This document shows positions 47,520 through 56,633 of a stretch of DNA of 64,000 nt, piece by piece (within the stretch, counting starts at the first letter, position 1; every line of letters begins with the position of its first letter). Below the pieces are notes generated by a model, which made no database searches, was not told the origin of the DNA, and saw nothing but the letters and a program-made list of their open reading frames with translations. Origin of the DNA: Brevundimonas sp. Root1279 (lineage in GTDB: Bacteria; Pseudomonadota; Alphaproteobacteria; Caulobacterales; Caulobacteraceae); assembly GCF_001425945.1 (NCBI RefSeq), contig NZ_LMEB01000006.1, positions 124,001 through 188,000 on the forward strand, read 5' to 3'. A program made the translations under genes and the position numbers.

Positions 47520-48202
47520 GCGGCGATCTCCTCGATCTGCAGGGCATAGAGGCGGGCGGTGACCCGGGCGGTCATGACGATGCGCTCGGCGACGGGCGGG
47601 TCGGGCAGGACCATGGCCAGCATCTCGCGGAACTCCTCCATGTGCTCGACGTCGTTGTCGCCGTGATAGAGCAGGAATTTCAGCGCCTCATCGGGCAAGC
47701 CAAGTCGCTCCTTGACCTTCAGGCCCCAGGGCTTGGCCTTGATCGAACCCAGGCCCTCGATGATCCACATTGCGCCCAGCAGGCCGAACGGATCGGGCCT
47801 GGAGGCCTCATGGAACATCCAGGCCGACAGGGCCTCGGAGCCGACGTTCTTGGGGGCCGAGAGGATGTCCTCCAGCCGCCCGCCCGCGGCGACGTAGTCG
47901 GACTCCAGCAGGCGGAAGTCGCGGTGCTCGGTCACCGCGTGGCGCATCAGGGTCGAGCGCAGTTCGAGGTGGGCCTCGCCGATGTTCGAGGCCGCCCGGC
48001 TCATCCACAGCGACCCGTCCTTCACCTGCTGGCGCAGATTGACGAGGAAGGCGTGATAGTCCGCCAGCTCGAAACGGCCGCGGGTCAGCTTACGGATCAG
48101 CGGCGTGGCTTCGAGCCGCTGTTCGAAGTCGGCGAAGACCACCGCCAGCTTGCGCAGGGTGTCGGCGACCGCGTCGTCGACCATCGCACCGTCCGCCATC
48201 AC
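47516..48202 (-). CDS. Haem-oxygenase-like diiron protein (iron-containing redox enzyme family)
   Basis: A 228-residue all-helical protein of the TenA/PqqC-like fold that includes haem-oxygenase-like diiron oxidases (HDOs). Candidate metal ligands include Glu92 and His93 in HAVTEHRDFRLLE, Glu149 in WIIEGLGS and His180, Asp184 and His187 in LLYHGDNDVEHMEEF. HDOs such as UndA or SznF use iron and oxygen on fatty acids or amino acids. ATG 48202 overlaps the KAS III stop as ATGA. The reaction here is unknown, but pairing with a ketosynthase suggests an acyl or acyl-derived substrate. Confidence 0.82.
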   Translation of the reverse strand: MMADGAMVDDAVADTLRKLAVVFADFEQRLEATPLIRKLTRGRFELADYHAFLVNLRQQVKDGSLWMSRAASNIGEAHLELRSTLMRHAVTEHRDFRLLESDYVAAGGRLEDILSAPKNVGSEALSAWMFHEASRPDPFGLLGAMWIIEGLGSIKAKPWGLKVKERLGLPDEALKFLLYHGDNDVEHMEEFREMLAMVLPDPPVAERIVMTARVTARLYALQIEEIAA

Positions 48203-49347
48203 ACCACCTCCAGCATCATGAAGCCGATCATCGCCCGTCCGCTCTCGGGCACGATCAGCAGGACCTTGTCGCCACGCTTGGGCCGCCCGCTCTTCATGAA
48301 GGCCTCAAGCATGACCCAGATCGAGGCCGAGCCGATGTTGCCCGTGTCCGGCAGGGTGGTGAACCACTTCTCTTCCGGGATCATGGCGGCGGTGTTCCTG
48401 AGCAGGCCGACGATCTCCTCGCGCAGCGATCGCGCCGAGTAGTGGCACAGCAGGTGGTCGACTTCGTCGGGGACGATGCGCCCCTGGTCGACCTTCTCCA
48501 GCCAGACGCCGATCCAGGCGCGGATGACGATCTTGAGCAGTTCGAAATCCTGCAGCAGGGCCACGGCCCCGGCGGCGTGGGCGGCGGCCGGGCCGGCGTG
48601 GCTCCAGGCGCTGGCCATGTCGGCCCGGTCAGCCTTGGTCGAGCCGGCCCACATGCAGGGATCGAAGCGGCCCGCCAGGGACGTCAGGTCGATCCAGTCG
48701 ATCTTCAGGGACAGGCCGTCGACGCGCGGACGCGGCTCCATGATCACCGCCCCCGCCCCGTCGGACAGGGTGAAGCGCAGGAAGTCGGCCTCGGTGGCCA
48801 ACCGCCCTTTGGCGTCAACCAGGGCTGTGCCCTCGTAGAAGCCCGGACGGAACCAGCGCGAGGAGAACTCGCCGCCCGCGGCGGCCGCCACCTCGGCCTC
48901 GCCGGCGCGGACTTGCAGCCAGGCTCCCTTGGCGGCCATCAGGGCCGAGGCGCAGACCGACTGGTAGCTGGCGATCTCCATCGGCCCGGCGCCCAGCTCG
49001 GCCTGCACGGCGGCGGCGTGGCCGGGAACCAGGTAGTCGCCCTGGGTGGTCGCGGTGGCCAGATGGTCGAGATCGCCGACTCCCAGCCCCGCACTGTCCA
49101 GGGCCGCCGAGACCGCCCGGGCGGTCATGCCGGCGTTGGTGTCGGTGACCGTCCCGTCCGGCGCCATGGCGTAGTGGCGCGTCTCGATGCCGTTCCAGCG
49201 CAGGGCTCGACGGCCGACCACGGAGTCCCGGCCGCCGATGCGACCGATGTGGTCCTCCATGCGGTCGACCCCGACCGGATCCCCGGGGAGCCAGGCGCCC
49301 ACGCCGGTGATGTACACGTCCCGCAGCGCGGGTTCGGAGGTGCTCAT
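48199..49347 (-). CDS. Beta-ketoacyl-ACP synthase III-like enzyme
   Basis: A 382-residue thiolase-fold protein. The KAS III triad is complete: Cys132 in SYQSVCASALMAAKG, His302 in HLLCHYSARS and Asn337 in LPDTGNIGSASIW. It is longer than FabH (about 320) with an insertion around residues 205-260, so it is not the housekeeping enzyme but one of the secondary KAS III groups used for specialised lipids, polyketides or acyl-coupled products. It leads an operon of three overlapping genes. The start MSTSEPALRDVYITGVGAWL lies 59 bp from the end of the HAAS gene on the same strand. Confidence 0.9.
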   Translation of the reverse strand: MSTSEPALRDVYITGVGAWLPGDPVGVDRMEDHIGRIGGRDSVVGRRALRWNGIETRHYAMAPDGTVTDTNAGMTARAVSAALDSAGLGVGDLDHLATATTQGDYLVPGHAAAVQAELGAGPMEIASYQSVCASALMAAKGAWLQVRAGEAEVAAAAGGEFSSRWFRPGFYEGTALVDAKGRLATEADFLRFTLSDGAGAVIMEPRPRVDGLSLKIDWIDLTSLAGRFDPCMWAGSTKADRADMASAWSHAGPAAAHAAGAVALLQDFELLKIVIRAWIGVWLEKVDQGRIVPDEVDHLLCHYSARSLREEIVGLLRNTAAMIPEEKWFTTLPDTGNIGSASIWVMLEAFMKSGRPKRGDKVLLIVPESGRAMIGFMMLEVV

Positions 49348-49406
49348 CGGCTGAGCTTGCCTGACAACCCTTGTCGGAAGAAGGGCGATGCGATGAACGC
49401 CGGTGT

Positions 49407-50534
49407 TCAGGCGATCTGGGGCCGGCGCTCGGGCTGCGCCAGGCGGAACAGATTGGTCAGCGCCTTGAAGACCATGCCGATCATCATGGCGACCAGCATC
49501 CAGGTGAAGATCACCGACAGCAGGCCGGCGACAGCCTCGAGGTCCCGGCCGACGGCGTTGAAGCGTTGCAGGCTCTCGAAATTGACCAGCGACCAGTCGC
49601 CGCCGACCCGGGCGGTTTCACCGTGCGCCGACAGGGTCAGCCAATGGCCCGCCTGGAAGAGGGTCCAGGCCAGCCAGAAGCCGACGCCGGCGATGACGAT
49701 TTGGGCCGCGGCCCGCATGCGCACGGCGTAGGGCCGGGCGAGGCTGGCCAGGTCCACGGCCATCTGGGCGATCGCATAGAGCAGGATCGGGCCGTAAAGG
49801 ACGGCCCAGATCGGCGCGCCGCTGACCACGGCGTCCTCGCCCCGCAGCTCGATATGCAGCAGACCCGGGAAGCGCAGGACACCCACCCACCACAGCACGA
49901 AGACGCCGACGGCCAGGAAGGAGAAGAGGTATTCGCCGCCGGGCCAATGCGGAGCCTTGGGCGCACGGGGCGCGGCCCAGGCGCTCTTGGCGCCCTGCGA
50001 GCTGGACATCGAAGCGCCCCAGGCGGCCGGATCGGACAGGCCGAAGGCGCCCAGGTCCTTGACCCGCCATTGGGTCAGGAATTTCGGCCGCACGCCGTAG
50101 TGTTCGAAGATGGCGGCGGTCAGGGTGGCGGCGCCGATCAGGGTCAGGGCCGAGCCGAAGAAGCCGTGGAAGGCCTGGGCGACCAGCTGGCCCCCCTCGG
50201 ACGGTCCGCTGACCAGATTGATCAGCAGGACGACGCCCTGAATGGCCAGCATCAGCAGCAGGCCGGCCTTCACGCCGAACAGCCAGTAGGGGAACAGCTC
50301 CGGTCCAACGAGCGAGTCCGGTCCCTTGCGATAGCGGGCGGCGACGACCAGCGGATGGCCGATTTCGCGCAGGATGGCCTCCTTCTCGTCATCGGTCAGG
50401 GCGCGGCCGAGCTCGGACTCGCGGTCCTCGAAGCGGCTCAGAATGAGGTCGCGCAGCTCGGCGACGATGTCCTCGCGCTCGTTCACCGGCAACTGGGCGG
50501 CGACGGCGGTCAGGTAGCGATCGATCAGGTCCAT
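49407..50534 (-). CDS. HAAS-domain membrane protein
   Basis: A 375-residue protein beginning MDLIDRYLTAVAAQLPVNER, with the HAAS (DUF1700-like) helical domain that precedes membrane parts in PadR-linked genes: the segment DIVAELRDLILSRFEDRESE and the EIGHPLVVAARYR turn. About seven membrane helices follow. ATG 50534 is 10 bp after the PadR stop, so PadR and this protein form an operon. HAAS proteins are thought to be controlled by, or to signal to, their PadR partner; the stimulus is unknown. Confidence 0.85.
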   Translation of the reverse strand: MDLIDRYLTAVAAQLPVNEREDIVAELRDLILSRFEDRESELGRALTDDEKEAILREIGHPLVVAARYRKGPDSLVGPELFPYWLFGVKAGLLLMLAIQGVVLLINLVSGPSEGGQLVAQAFHGFFGSALTLIGAATLTAAIFEHYGVRPKFLTQWRVKDLGAFGLSDPAAWGASMSSSQGAKSAWAAPRAPKAPHWPGGEYLFSFLAVGVFVLWWVGVLRFPGLLHIELRGEDAVVSGAPIWAVLYGPILLYAIAQMAVDLASLARPYAVRMRAAAQIVIAGVGFWLAWTLFQAGHWLTLSAHGETARVGGDWSLVNFESLQRFNAVGRDLEAVAGLLSVIFTWMLVAMMIGMVFKALTNLFRLAQPERRPQIA

Positions 50535-50544
50535 CTCTTTTCCC

Positions 50545-50874
50545 CTAGAGAAGCTTGTCGAGCGAGGCCGAGATGCCTCGCCACTCGTCGGCCAGCGCCG
50601 ACAGCATGGCTTCGCCTGCGGGCGACAGCCGGTAGAAACGCTTCTTGCGCTTGTCCTCTTCACGCCACTCGCTGCTCAGCAGCCCCTGCCCCTCCAGCCG
50701 GCGGAGCAGCGGGTAGAGGGTGCTTTCCTCCATCTCGAGCCCATCGCCGGCCAAGGCCTGACGCAGGGTGTAGCCGTACCGCTCCTCCCGCAGGCGGGCG
50801 AGGACGGCCAGCACCAGCGACCCGCGCCGAAGCTCGAGCCGCATCGATTCAAAAAGGTCGGCGTCGACGGTCAT
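50545..50874 (-). CDS. PadR-family transcriptional regulator
   Basis: A 109-residue winged-helix repressor of the small PadR-s2 type. The DNA-binding part reads LELRRGSLVLAVLARLREER, then GYTLRQALAGDGLEMEESTLYPLLRRLEGQGLL in segments typical of PadR, and SEWREEDKRKKRFYRLSPAG is the wing. A dimerising helix ends the protein. ATG 50874 is used because the upstream in-frame ATG would lengthen it across operator-like sequence. It probably represses its own operon with the HAAS gene. Confidence 0.9.
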   Translation of the reverse strand: MTVDADLFESMRLELRRGSLVLAVLARLREERYGYTLRQALAGDGLEMEESTLYPLLRRLEGQGLLSSEWREEDKRKKRFYRLSPAGEAMLSALADEWRGISASLDKLL

Positions 50875-50888
50875 GAGAACCACGCAGC

Positions 50889-50926
50889 ACATAGTGTGTG
50901 ACATACAGTGTATGCGACATACTGTG
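50889..50926 (-). promoter_or_regulatory. Repeated ACATA sites upstream of padR
   Basis: ACATA occurs at 50889, 50901 and 50917, and CATAC-AGT-GTATG (50902-50914) is a perfect inverted repeat. PadR-family repressors recognise ATGT-N8-ACAT-like sites, and this lies 15-52 bp ahead of the padR start, so it is the likely autoregulatory operator and promoter. Confidence 0.55.
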
Positions 50927-51077
50927 CGAGGCTGTCAAGCGAACATCGTGAGGCGAGGGTTTGTGGCGAACGGGCCGCGGCCGAAAGCTTGCGGTTGTGG
51001 AGCCGCGATCTGCCGCTATCTGTTGAAGCAACAAGCCGTTAGAGTGGTGTCCCAGACGGCCCAGGGAACGACGCTTC

Positions 51078-52928
51078 GTGTTGAAACACCTCCTTCCGAG
51101 CAAACCCGGAACCGAACCGCTGGCCGAGGCCCTCAGGGCCTGTAAGTCCCATTTCCTGTGGGCGGCCGTGTTCTCGGCGCTGGTCAACCTGCTGTACCTG
51201 ACCCCGACCATCTACATGATGCAGGTCTACGACCGCGTCGTGCCGACGGGGGGCCTGACCACCCTGGTGCTGGTCACCGCGGTCGCGGTCATGGCCCTGG
51301 CGGCGTTGGCCGGGCTCGACTGGCTGCGCGGCCGGATCATGCTGCGCGCCGGCCTGCGGCTGGACCGCCTGCTGTCGGGCAAGGTGCTGGCGCGGGTCGT
51401 CGACCTGCAGGCCAAGTCGCCGAACACCCAGGCCATGCGCGAGTTCGACAATGTGCGCGGCGCCATCAGCGGCCAGGGCATGCTGGCCCTGTTCGACGCC
51501 CCCTGGACCCCGATCTACCTGGCCTGCTGCTTCCTGCTGCACCCGGCGATCGGCGTGCTGACCCTGCTCGGCGGCATCATCCTGTTCACCCTCGCCTGGC
51601 TGAATGAGCGCGACACCCGTCCGCGCCTCGGCAAGGCGATGAACTCGCAGAACCAGGCCTACGCCTCGCAGGAGGCCGTCGCCGGCCAGGCCGAGGTCGT
51701 TCGCGCCCTCGGCATGCGCGCCTCGTCGATCGCCCGGCAGGTCGAGCAGCGCCGCCAGGCCACCGCGGCCCAGGCCGACGCCCAGCTGGCCGGCGGCCGC
51801 TACTCCGGCGCGATCAAATTCCTTCGCCTGGTCATGCAGTCCGGGGCCCTCGGCCTGGCCGCCCTGCTGGCCGTGAAGGGCGAGATATCCCAAGGCTCGA
51901 TCATCGCCGCCTCGGTGCTGCTGAGCCGCTCGGTCGCCCCCATCGAGACCCTGGTCGGCGTCTGGCCGTCCCTGGTCCAGGGCGTGGCCAGCTGGAAGAC
52001 CCTGACCGAACTGTTCGCCGGAACCGCCTCGGTCGAGAAAGAACGCACCACCCTGCCGGACCCGAAGGGCAAGCTGCAGGTCGAGGGCGTGTCTGTGAAA
52101 TTCCCCGAGACCGAGAACCCCCAGCTGCGCGCCGTCAGCTTCGCCCTCAAGCCGGGCGAAACCCTGGGCATCGTCGGGGCCAGCGGCTCGGGCAAGACCA
52201 CCCTGGCCCGCGTCATCGCCGGAGCGCTGAAGCCGCAGCAGGGCGCGGTCCGCCTGGACGGCGCGGAATACGAGTCCCGAGAGGGCGACGAGCTCGCCCG
52301 CTGGATCGGCTATCTGCCGCAGGTGCCGAGCCTGTTCGCCGGCTCGATCAAGGACAACATCTCCCGCTTCCAGTCGGCGGCGGGAACGGACCCAGAGACC
52401 GCCGATCTGGGCGCGGTCCAGGCGGCCCAGGCGGCCGGGGCCCACGAGCTGATCCTGCGCCTGCCGAACGGCTACGACACCATCCTGGGCCCGTTCGGCC
52501 AGGGCCTGTCAGCCGGCCAGGCGCAGCGCGTCGCCCTGGCGCGCGCCCTCTACAACAACCCGGTCCTGCTGGTGCTGGACGAACCCAATTCGAACCTCGA
52601 CCAGGAAGGCGAAGCCGCTCTGATGCAGGCCATCCTCGGCGCCGCCGCGCGCGGCGCCGCCGTGGTCGTCATCGCCCACCGCGCCGGCGTGCTGGCCCGC
52701 GTCGACCGCCTGCTGATGATGCGCGACGGCATGGTTCAGCTGGAAGGCCCGCGCGAGGAAGTGCTGGAGAAGATGCGCGCCGCCACGCCGCCTGCCCGAG
52801 GACCAGGGGGCCCTGCTCCCGCCGGTGAAGCCCCTGCCGGGCACGCGCCGCAGGGCGGCCAGCCGCAGCAGGCCGGCGGCGTCCGCATGGCCAATCCGGC
52901 CGCCCAGCCGCAACGACGCGCCCAATGA
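51078..52928 (+). CDS. Type I secretion ABC transporter (permease-ATPase fusion)
   Basis: A 616-residue protein of the PrtD/RsaD class, starting at GTG 51078. Six membrane helices lie in the first 300 residues (SHFLWAAVFSALVNLLYLTP, DAPWTPIYLACCFLLHPAIG). The ATPase has GIVGASGSGKTTLARVIAG, signature LSAGQAQRVALARALY and Walker B VLLVLDEPNSNLD. The C terminus is an unusual Pro/Gly/Gln-rich tail of about 45 residues. With HlyD next door and an outer membrane TolC elsewhere it would export a C-terminal-signal protein such as an S-layer or protease. No substrate gene is adjacent. Confidence 0.93.
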   Translation: MLKHLLPSKPGTEPLAEALRACKSHFLWAAVFSALVNLLYLTPTIYMMQVYDRVVPTGGLTTLVLVTAVAVMALAALAGLDWLRGRIMLRAGLRLDRLLSGKVLARVVDLQAKSPNTQAMREFDNVRGAISGQGMLALFDAPWTPIYLACCFLLHPAIGVLTLLGGIILFTLAWLNERDTRPRLGKAMNSQNQAYASQEAVAGQAEVVRALGMRASSIARQVEQRRQATAAQADAQLAGGRYSGAIKFLRLVMQSGALGLAALLAVKGEISQGSIIAASVLLSRSVAPIETLVGVWPSLVQGVASWKTLTELFAGTASVEKERTTLPDPKGKLQVEGVSVKFPETENPQLRAVSFALKPGETLGIVGASGSGKTTLARVIAGALKPQQGAVRLDGAEYESREGDELARWIGYLPQVPSLFAGSIKDNISRFQSAAGTDPETADLGAVQAAQAAGAHELILRLPNGYDTILGPFGQGLSAGQAQRVALARALYNNPVLLVLDEPNSNLDQEGEAALMQAILGAAARGAAVVVIAHRAGVLARVDRLLMMRDGMVQLEGPREEVLEKMRAATPPARGPGGPAPAGEAPAGHAPQGGQPQQAGGVRMANPAAQPQRRAQ

Positions 52929-54337
52929 CCGAAGTCGCCGCCCCGCCCGCCAAGCCCGAGCCGGAAACCCAGCCGGAATCGTTCGGCCCGATGGCCCCGC
53001 CCGCCCCGCCGCCGGAGCCCCCGCCCCCGCCGTCTCTGGTCACCGACAATCCCCGCCGCGAGCTGATCGTCGGCGGCACCATCATCCTGCTGTTCTTCGG
53101 CCTCTTCCTCGGCTGGGCGGCCTTCGCTCCGCTCGACGCGGGCGCCTACGGCACCGGCCAGGTGGCGGTGTCCGGCAACCGACAGGCGGTGCAGCACCGC
53201 GAAGGCGGCGTCGTCAGCGCCCTGCACGTGGCCGAGGGCGACACCGTCCAGCGCGGCCAGATCCTGCTGACCCTGTCGAGCGGCGACCTGCGCGCCACCG
53301 AACGCGGCGTGTCCAGCCAGGTCTACGCCCTGATCGCCCAGCGCGCCCGTCTCACCGCCGAGCGGGACGGCCTGCGCGGCATCCCCCTGCCGGAAGACTT
53401 CAAGAACCTGCCCCCCGAGGACTCGCTCCTGGCTACCGAGTCCCTGCGCATCCAGCAGCTGCAGTTCGGCGCCCGCCGCACCGGCCGCTCGACCGAGACC
53501 GGCGTGCTGCAACAGCGCGTCGCCCAGCTGAACGAGCAGATCCTCGGCTATGAGCGCCAGATCGCGGCCAATGAAGAACAGCAGCGCCTGATCCAGGACG
53601 AACTGCTGGGCATGCGCAGCCTAGCCGAGCAGGGCTACGCCCCGCTCACCCGCGTGCGGGCCCTGGAGCGCAACGCCGCCCAGCTGGAAGGCGAACTCGG
53701 CTCGCTGCGCGCCCAGATCGCCCGCTCGCAGGAGGCCGTCGGCGAGACCCGACTGCAGATGTCGGGCGTGCGCACCAAGCTGGGCGAGGACGTCGCCGAC
53801 CAGTTGCGCCAGATCGACGTGCAGCTGAACGAACTTCGCCCCCGCATGAGCGAACTGCGCTCGCAGATCGCGCGCAGCGAGGTCCGCTCCCCCGCGTCCG
53901 GCGAGGTGGTCGGCCTGACCATCTTCACCCAGGGCGGGGTGATCCAGCCCGGCCAGACGCTGATGGAGGTCGTCCCCAAGGACGCCTCGCAGGTCATCGT
54001 CGCCCAGATCAGTCCGACCGACGTCGACAACCTGCGCGTCGGTCAGCAGACCGAGATCCGCTTCCCGGGCCTGCGCGAGCGCAATCCGCCGACCATCCAC
54101 GGCCGGGTGACGCGCATCTCGGCCGACAGCTTCACGGTCGAGGAGACCGGCGCGACCTACTTCCGCGCCGAGATCGTGGTGCCCGCCGAAGAGCTGACCA
54201 AGCTGGGCCGGTCGGCCGCGACCCTGCGCCCCGGCGCTCCGGTCGAGGTCATCATCCTGCTGCGCAAGCGCACGGCCCTAGCCTATCTGCTCGAGCCGCT
54301 GACCAACAACCTGTGGCGGTCGGGCAGCGAACAGTAG
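52925..54337 (+). CDS. HlyD-family type I secretion adaptor
   Basis: A 470-residue membrane-fusion protein of the PrtE/RsaE class. A Pro-rich cytosolic leader (about 40 residues) precedes a single helix VGGTIILLFFGLFLGWAAF, then a lipoyl half-motif (GVVSALHVAEGDTVQRGQIL), long coiled coils, the second lipoyl half (EVRSPASGEVVGLTIFTQGG) and a beta-barrel domain. It overlaps the ABC gene by four bases. It links the ABC protein to the outer membrane channel. Confidence 0.94.
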   Translation: MTEVAAPPAKPEPETQPESFGPMAPPAPPPEPPPPPSLVTDNPRRELIVGGTIILLFFGLFLGWAAFAPLDAGAYGTGQVAVSGNRQAVQHREGGVVSALHVAEGDTVQRGQILLTLSSGDLRATERGVSSQVYALIAQRARLTAERDGLRGIPLPEDFKNLPPEDSLLATESLRIQQLQFGARRTGRSTETGVLQQRVAQLNEQILGYERQIAANEEQQRLIQDELLGMRSLAEQGYAPLTRVRALERNAAQLEGELGSLRAQIARSQEAVGETRLQMSGVRTKLGEDVADQLRQIDVQLNELRPRMSELRSQIARSEVRSPASGEVVGLTIFTQGGVIQPGQTLMEVVPKDASQVIVAQISPTDVDNLRVGQQTEIRFPGLRERNPPTIHGRVTRISADSFTVEETGATYFRAEIVVPAEELTKLGRSAATLRPGAPVEVIILLRKRTALAYLLEPLTNNLWRSGSEQ

Positions 54338-54346
54338 GCAGACGCC

Positions 54347-54427
54347 AGGTTCTAGGGGGCTAGGGGCTAGGGGCGCTCGCTCCGCGCCCAGCCTTCCCTA
54401 GAACCTGAAACCTAGCCCCTAGAATCT
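54347..54427. repeat. CTAG-rich interspersed palindromic element, copy 2
   Basis: Six CTAG tetranucleotides occur in 81 bp. The left arm 54347-54373 (AGGTTCTAGGGGGCTAGGGG) and right arm 54396-54427 (CCCTAGAACCTGAAACCTAG) are complementary around a GC-rich centre, just as in copy 1. It lies between the convergent HlyD and malate synthase genes; the right arm encodes the last three residues and TAG stop of malate synthase. Confidence 0.85.
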
Positions 54428-56523
54428 TCCTTCGCCCGCCGCCGGTACCGGTGCAGCAACGGCTCGGTGTAGCCGTTGGGCTGGGCCTCGCCCTCGAAGA
54501 TCAGGGCGCGGGCCGCCTGGAAAGCGAGGCTGCCGGCCGGGTCGGACGCCATCGGACGGTAGAGAGGATCGCCGGCGTTCTGGGCGTCGACCTTGGCGGC
54601 CATGCTTAGGAGCGAAGCCTCGACTTGGGGCCGGGTGAGCACGCCGTGGCGCAGCCAGTTGGCGATGTGCTGGGACGAGATGCGCAGCGTCGCGCGGTCC
54701 TCCATCAGGCCGACGTCATGGATGTCCGGCACCTTGGAACAGCCGACGCCCTGATCGATCCAGCGCACGACGTAGCCGAGCAACCCTTGCGCATTGTTGT
54801 CGAGTTCGTCGGAGATCTCGTCGGCGCTCCAGTTGCGGCCGGTTGCAAGGGGCGCGGTCAGCAGGGCGTCGAGGCCCGGCGTGGGGCGGGCGGCGATCTC
54901 ATCGCGCAGGGCGAAGACCTCGGTCTGGTGATAGTGGAGGGCGTGCAGGGTCGCCGCCGTCGGGCTGGGGACCCAGGCGGTGTTGGCCCCGGTCCTCGGA
55001 TGCGCCGCCTTCTGCGCCAGCATCTCCGCCATGCGGTCCGGCGCGGCCCACATGCCCTTGCCGATCTGCGCCCGGCCAGACAGGCCGCACTGCAGGCCGA
55101 TGGCGACGTTGCGCGCCTCATAGGCCGACAGCCAGGCGGCGGTCTTCATCTCGCCCTTGCGGACCACCGGCCCGGCCCGCATCGCCGTGTGGATCTCGTC
55201 ACCGGTGCGGTCGAGGAAGCCGGTGTTGATGAACACCAGCCGCTGGGACACCGCACGGATGCAGGCCGCCAGATTGGCCGAGGTGCGACGCTCCTCGTCC
55301 ATCACCCCGACCTTCAGGGTGTGGCGCTCCAGGCCGAGGATGGCCTCGACCCGGCTGAACAGGCCGTCGGTGAAGGCGACTTCATCGGGGCCGTGCATCT
55401 TGGGTTTGACGATGTAGATCGAGCCTTCGCGGCTGTTGCGGAACCGGCCGAGGCCACGCAGGTCGTGCATGCCGATGGCCGCGGTGACCAGGGCGTCGAG
55501 GACGCCCTCGAAGGCGTCCGAACCGTCTCCCAGGCGCACCGCGGGCGTGGTCATCAGGTGGCCGACGTTGCGCACGAACAGCAGCGACCGCCCCGGCAGG
55601 ATCCCGCTGGAGCCGTCCGGCGCCGTGTACGGGAGATCCGTCGCCAGCGTGCGGGTCAGAGTCCGGCCGCCCTTGGCGAAGGTCTCCTCCAGGTCGCCGC
55701 GCATCAGGCCCAGCCAGTTGCGATAGGCCGCGACCTTGTCGGCGGCGTCGACGGCGGCGATGGAGTCCTCCAGGTCGACGATGGTCGACAGGGCCGCCTC
55801 GAGCACCACGTCGGCGATGCCCGCCGGGTCGGAGGCGCCGATCGGACTTGAACGGTCGAAGACGACCTGAATGTGCAGGCCGTTGTGGCGGAACAGGCGG
55901 CCGCGCTCGTTTTGGCCGACGTACTGGCCCGGATCGCGGATCGCGATGCCCCGCTCCGGTTCGGTCAACTCGGCCCACGATCCGTTTTCCAGCGGGACGG
56001 CCTCGTCCAGAAAGGCCTTGGCGCGGGCCACGACCCGGGCGCCGCGGGCGGCGTCGTAAGGACCGGGCGGCGGCAGGTCGCCGAGCGCGTCCGTGCCGTA
56101 GAGGGCGTCATACAGACTGCCCCAGCGCGCGTTGGCGGCGTTGAGCACGAAGCGCGCATTGAGCGCCGGCGCCACCAGTTGCGGCCCCGCCAGGGTCGCC
56201 ACCTCGGCGTCGACGTTTCGCGTGCCGATGGCGAAGGGCTCGGGTTCGTCGACGAGGTAGCCGATCGACCGGAGGAACGCCTCGGTCGCTGCAGGGTCCT
56301 GGGTCTGCCCGACGCGGCTCGCATGCCAGTCGTCGATCCGGGCCTGCAGCCGGTCCCGCGTCGCCAGCAGGGCCCGGCACTCGACGGCGGTCTCCTCGAA
56401 CAGCTTAGCCGCCTCGCTCCAGAACCGGTCGAGATCGATTTCCAAGCCGGGAAGCACCTCCTGTTCGAGGAAGTCTGCGAGGACCTGGTCGACCTGCAGT
56501 CCGGCGCGGGGCGTCATCGGCAT
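54412..56523 (-). CDS. glcB: Malate synthase G
   Basis: A 703-residue enzyme (E. coli GlcB has 723) that condenses glyoxylate and acetyl-CoA to malate. ATG 56523 is used; GGAG stands eight bases before it. Markers include [21 protein letters not shown], the [20 protein letters not shown] segment, the magnesium-site neighbourhood around [16 protein letters not shown], and [20 protein letters not shown] near the active-site Asp. It ends KEDSRG, the last residues being contributed by the CTAG-rich repeat. No glycolate or isocitrate lyase gene is nearby. Confidence 0.95.
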   Translation of the reverse strand: MPMTPRAGLQVDQVLADFLEQEVLPGLEIDLDRFWSEAAKLFEETAVECRALLATRDRLQARIDDWHASRVGQTQDPAATEAFLRSIGYLVDEPEPFAIGTRNVDAEVATLAGPQLVAPALNARFVLNAANARWGSLYDALYGTDALGDLPPPGPYDAARGARVVARAKAFLDEAVPLENGSWAELTEPERGIAIRDPGQYVGQNERGRLFRHNGLHIQVVFDRSSPIGASDPAGIADVVLEAALSTIVDLEDSIAAVDAADKVAAYRNWLGLMRGDLEETFAKGGRTLTRTLATDLPYTAPDGSSGILPGRSLLFVRNVGHLMTTPAVRLGDGSDAFEGVLDALVTAAIGMHDLRGLGRFRNSREGSIYIVKPKMHGPDEVAFTDGLFSRVEAILGLERHTLKVGVMDEERRTSANLAACIRAVSQRLVFINTGFLDRTGDEIHTAMRAGPVVRKGEMKTAAWLSAYEARNVAIGLQCGLSGRAQIGKGMWAAPDRMAEMLAQKAAHPRTGANTAWVPSPTAATLHALHYHQTEVFALRDEIAARPTPGLDALLTAPLATGRNWSADEISDELDNNAQGLLGYVVRWIDQGVGCSKVPDIHDVGLMEDRATLRISSQHIANWLRHGVLTRPQVEASLLSMAAKVDAQNAGDPLYRPMASDPAGSLAFQAARALIFEGEAQPNGYTEPLLHRYRRRAKEDSRG

Positions 56524-56633
56524 GGGCGGCTCCGTGGGATGAGGCTGTAACATTCCGTGATGACGCCGGGGAAGTCGAGCGTCATTTCGCGGGTGCGAAC
56601 AGGACTTGCGCGGATGGCGGCGGCGCGCACCAT

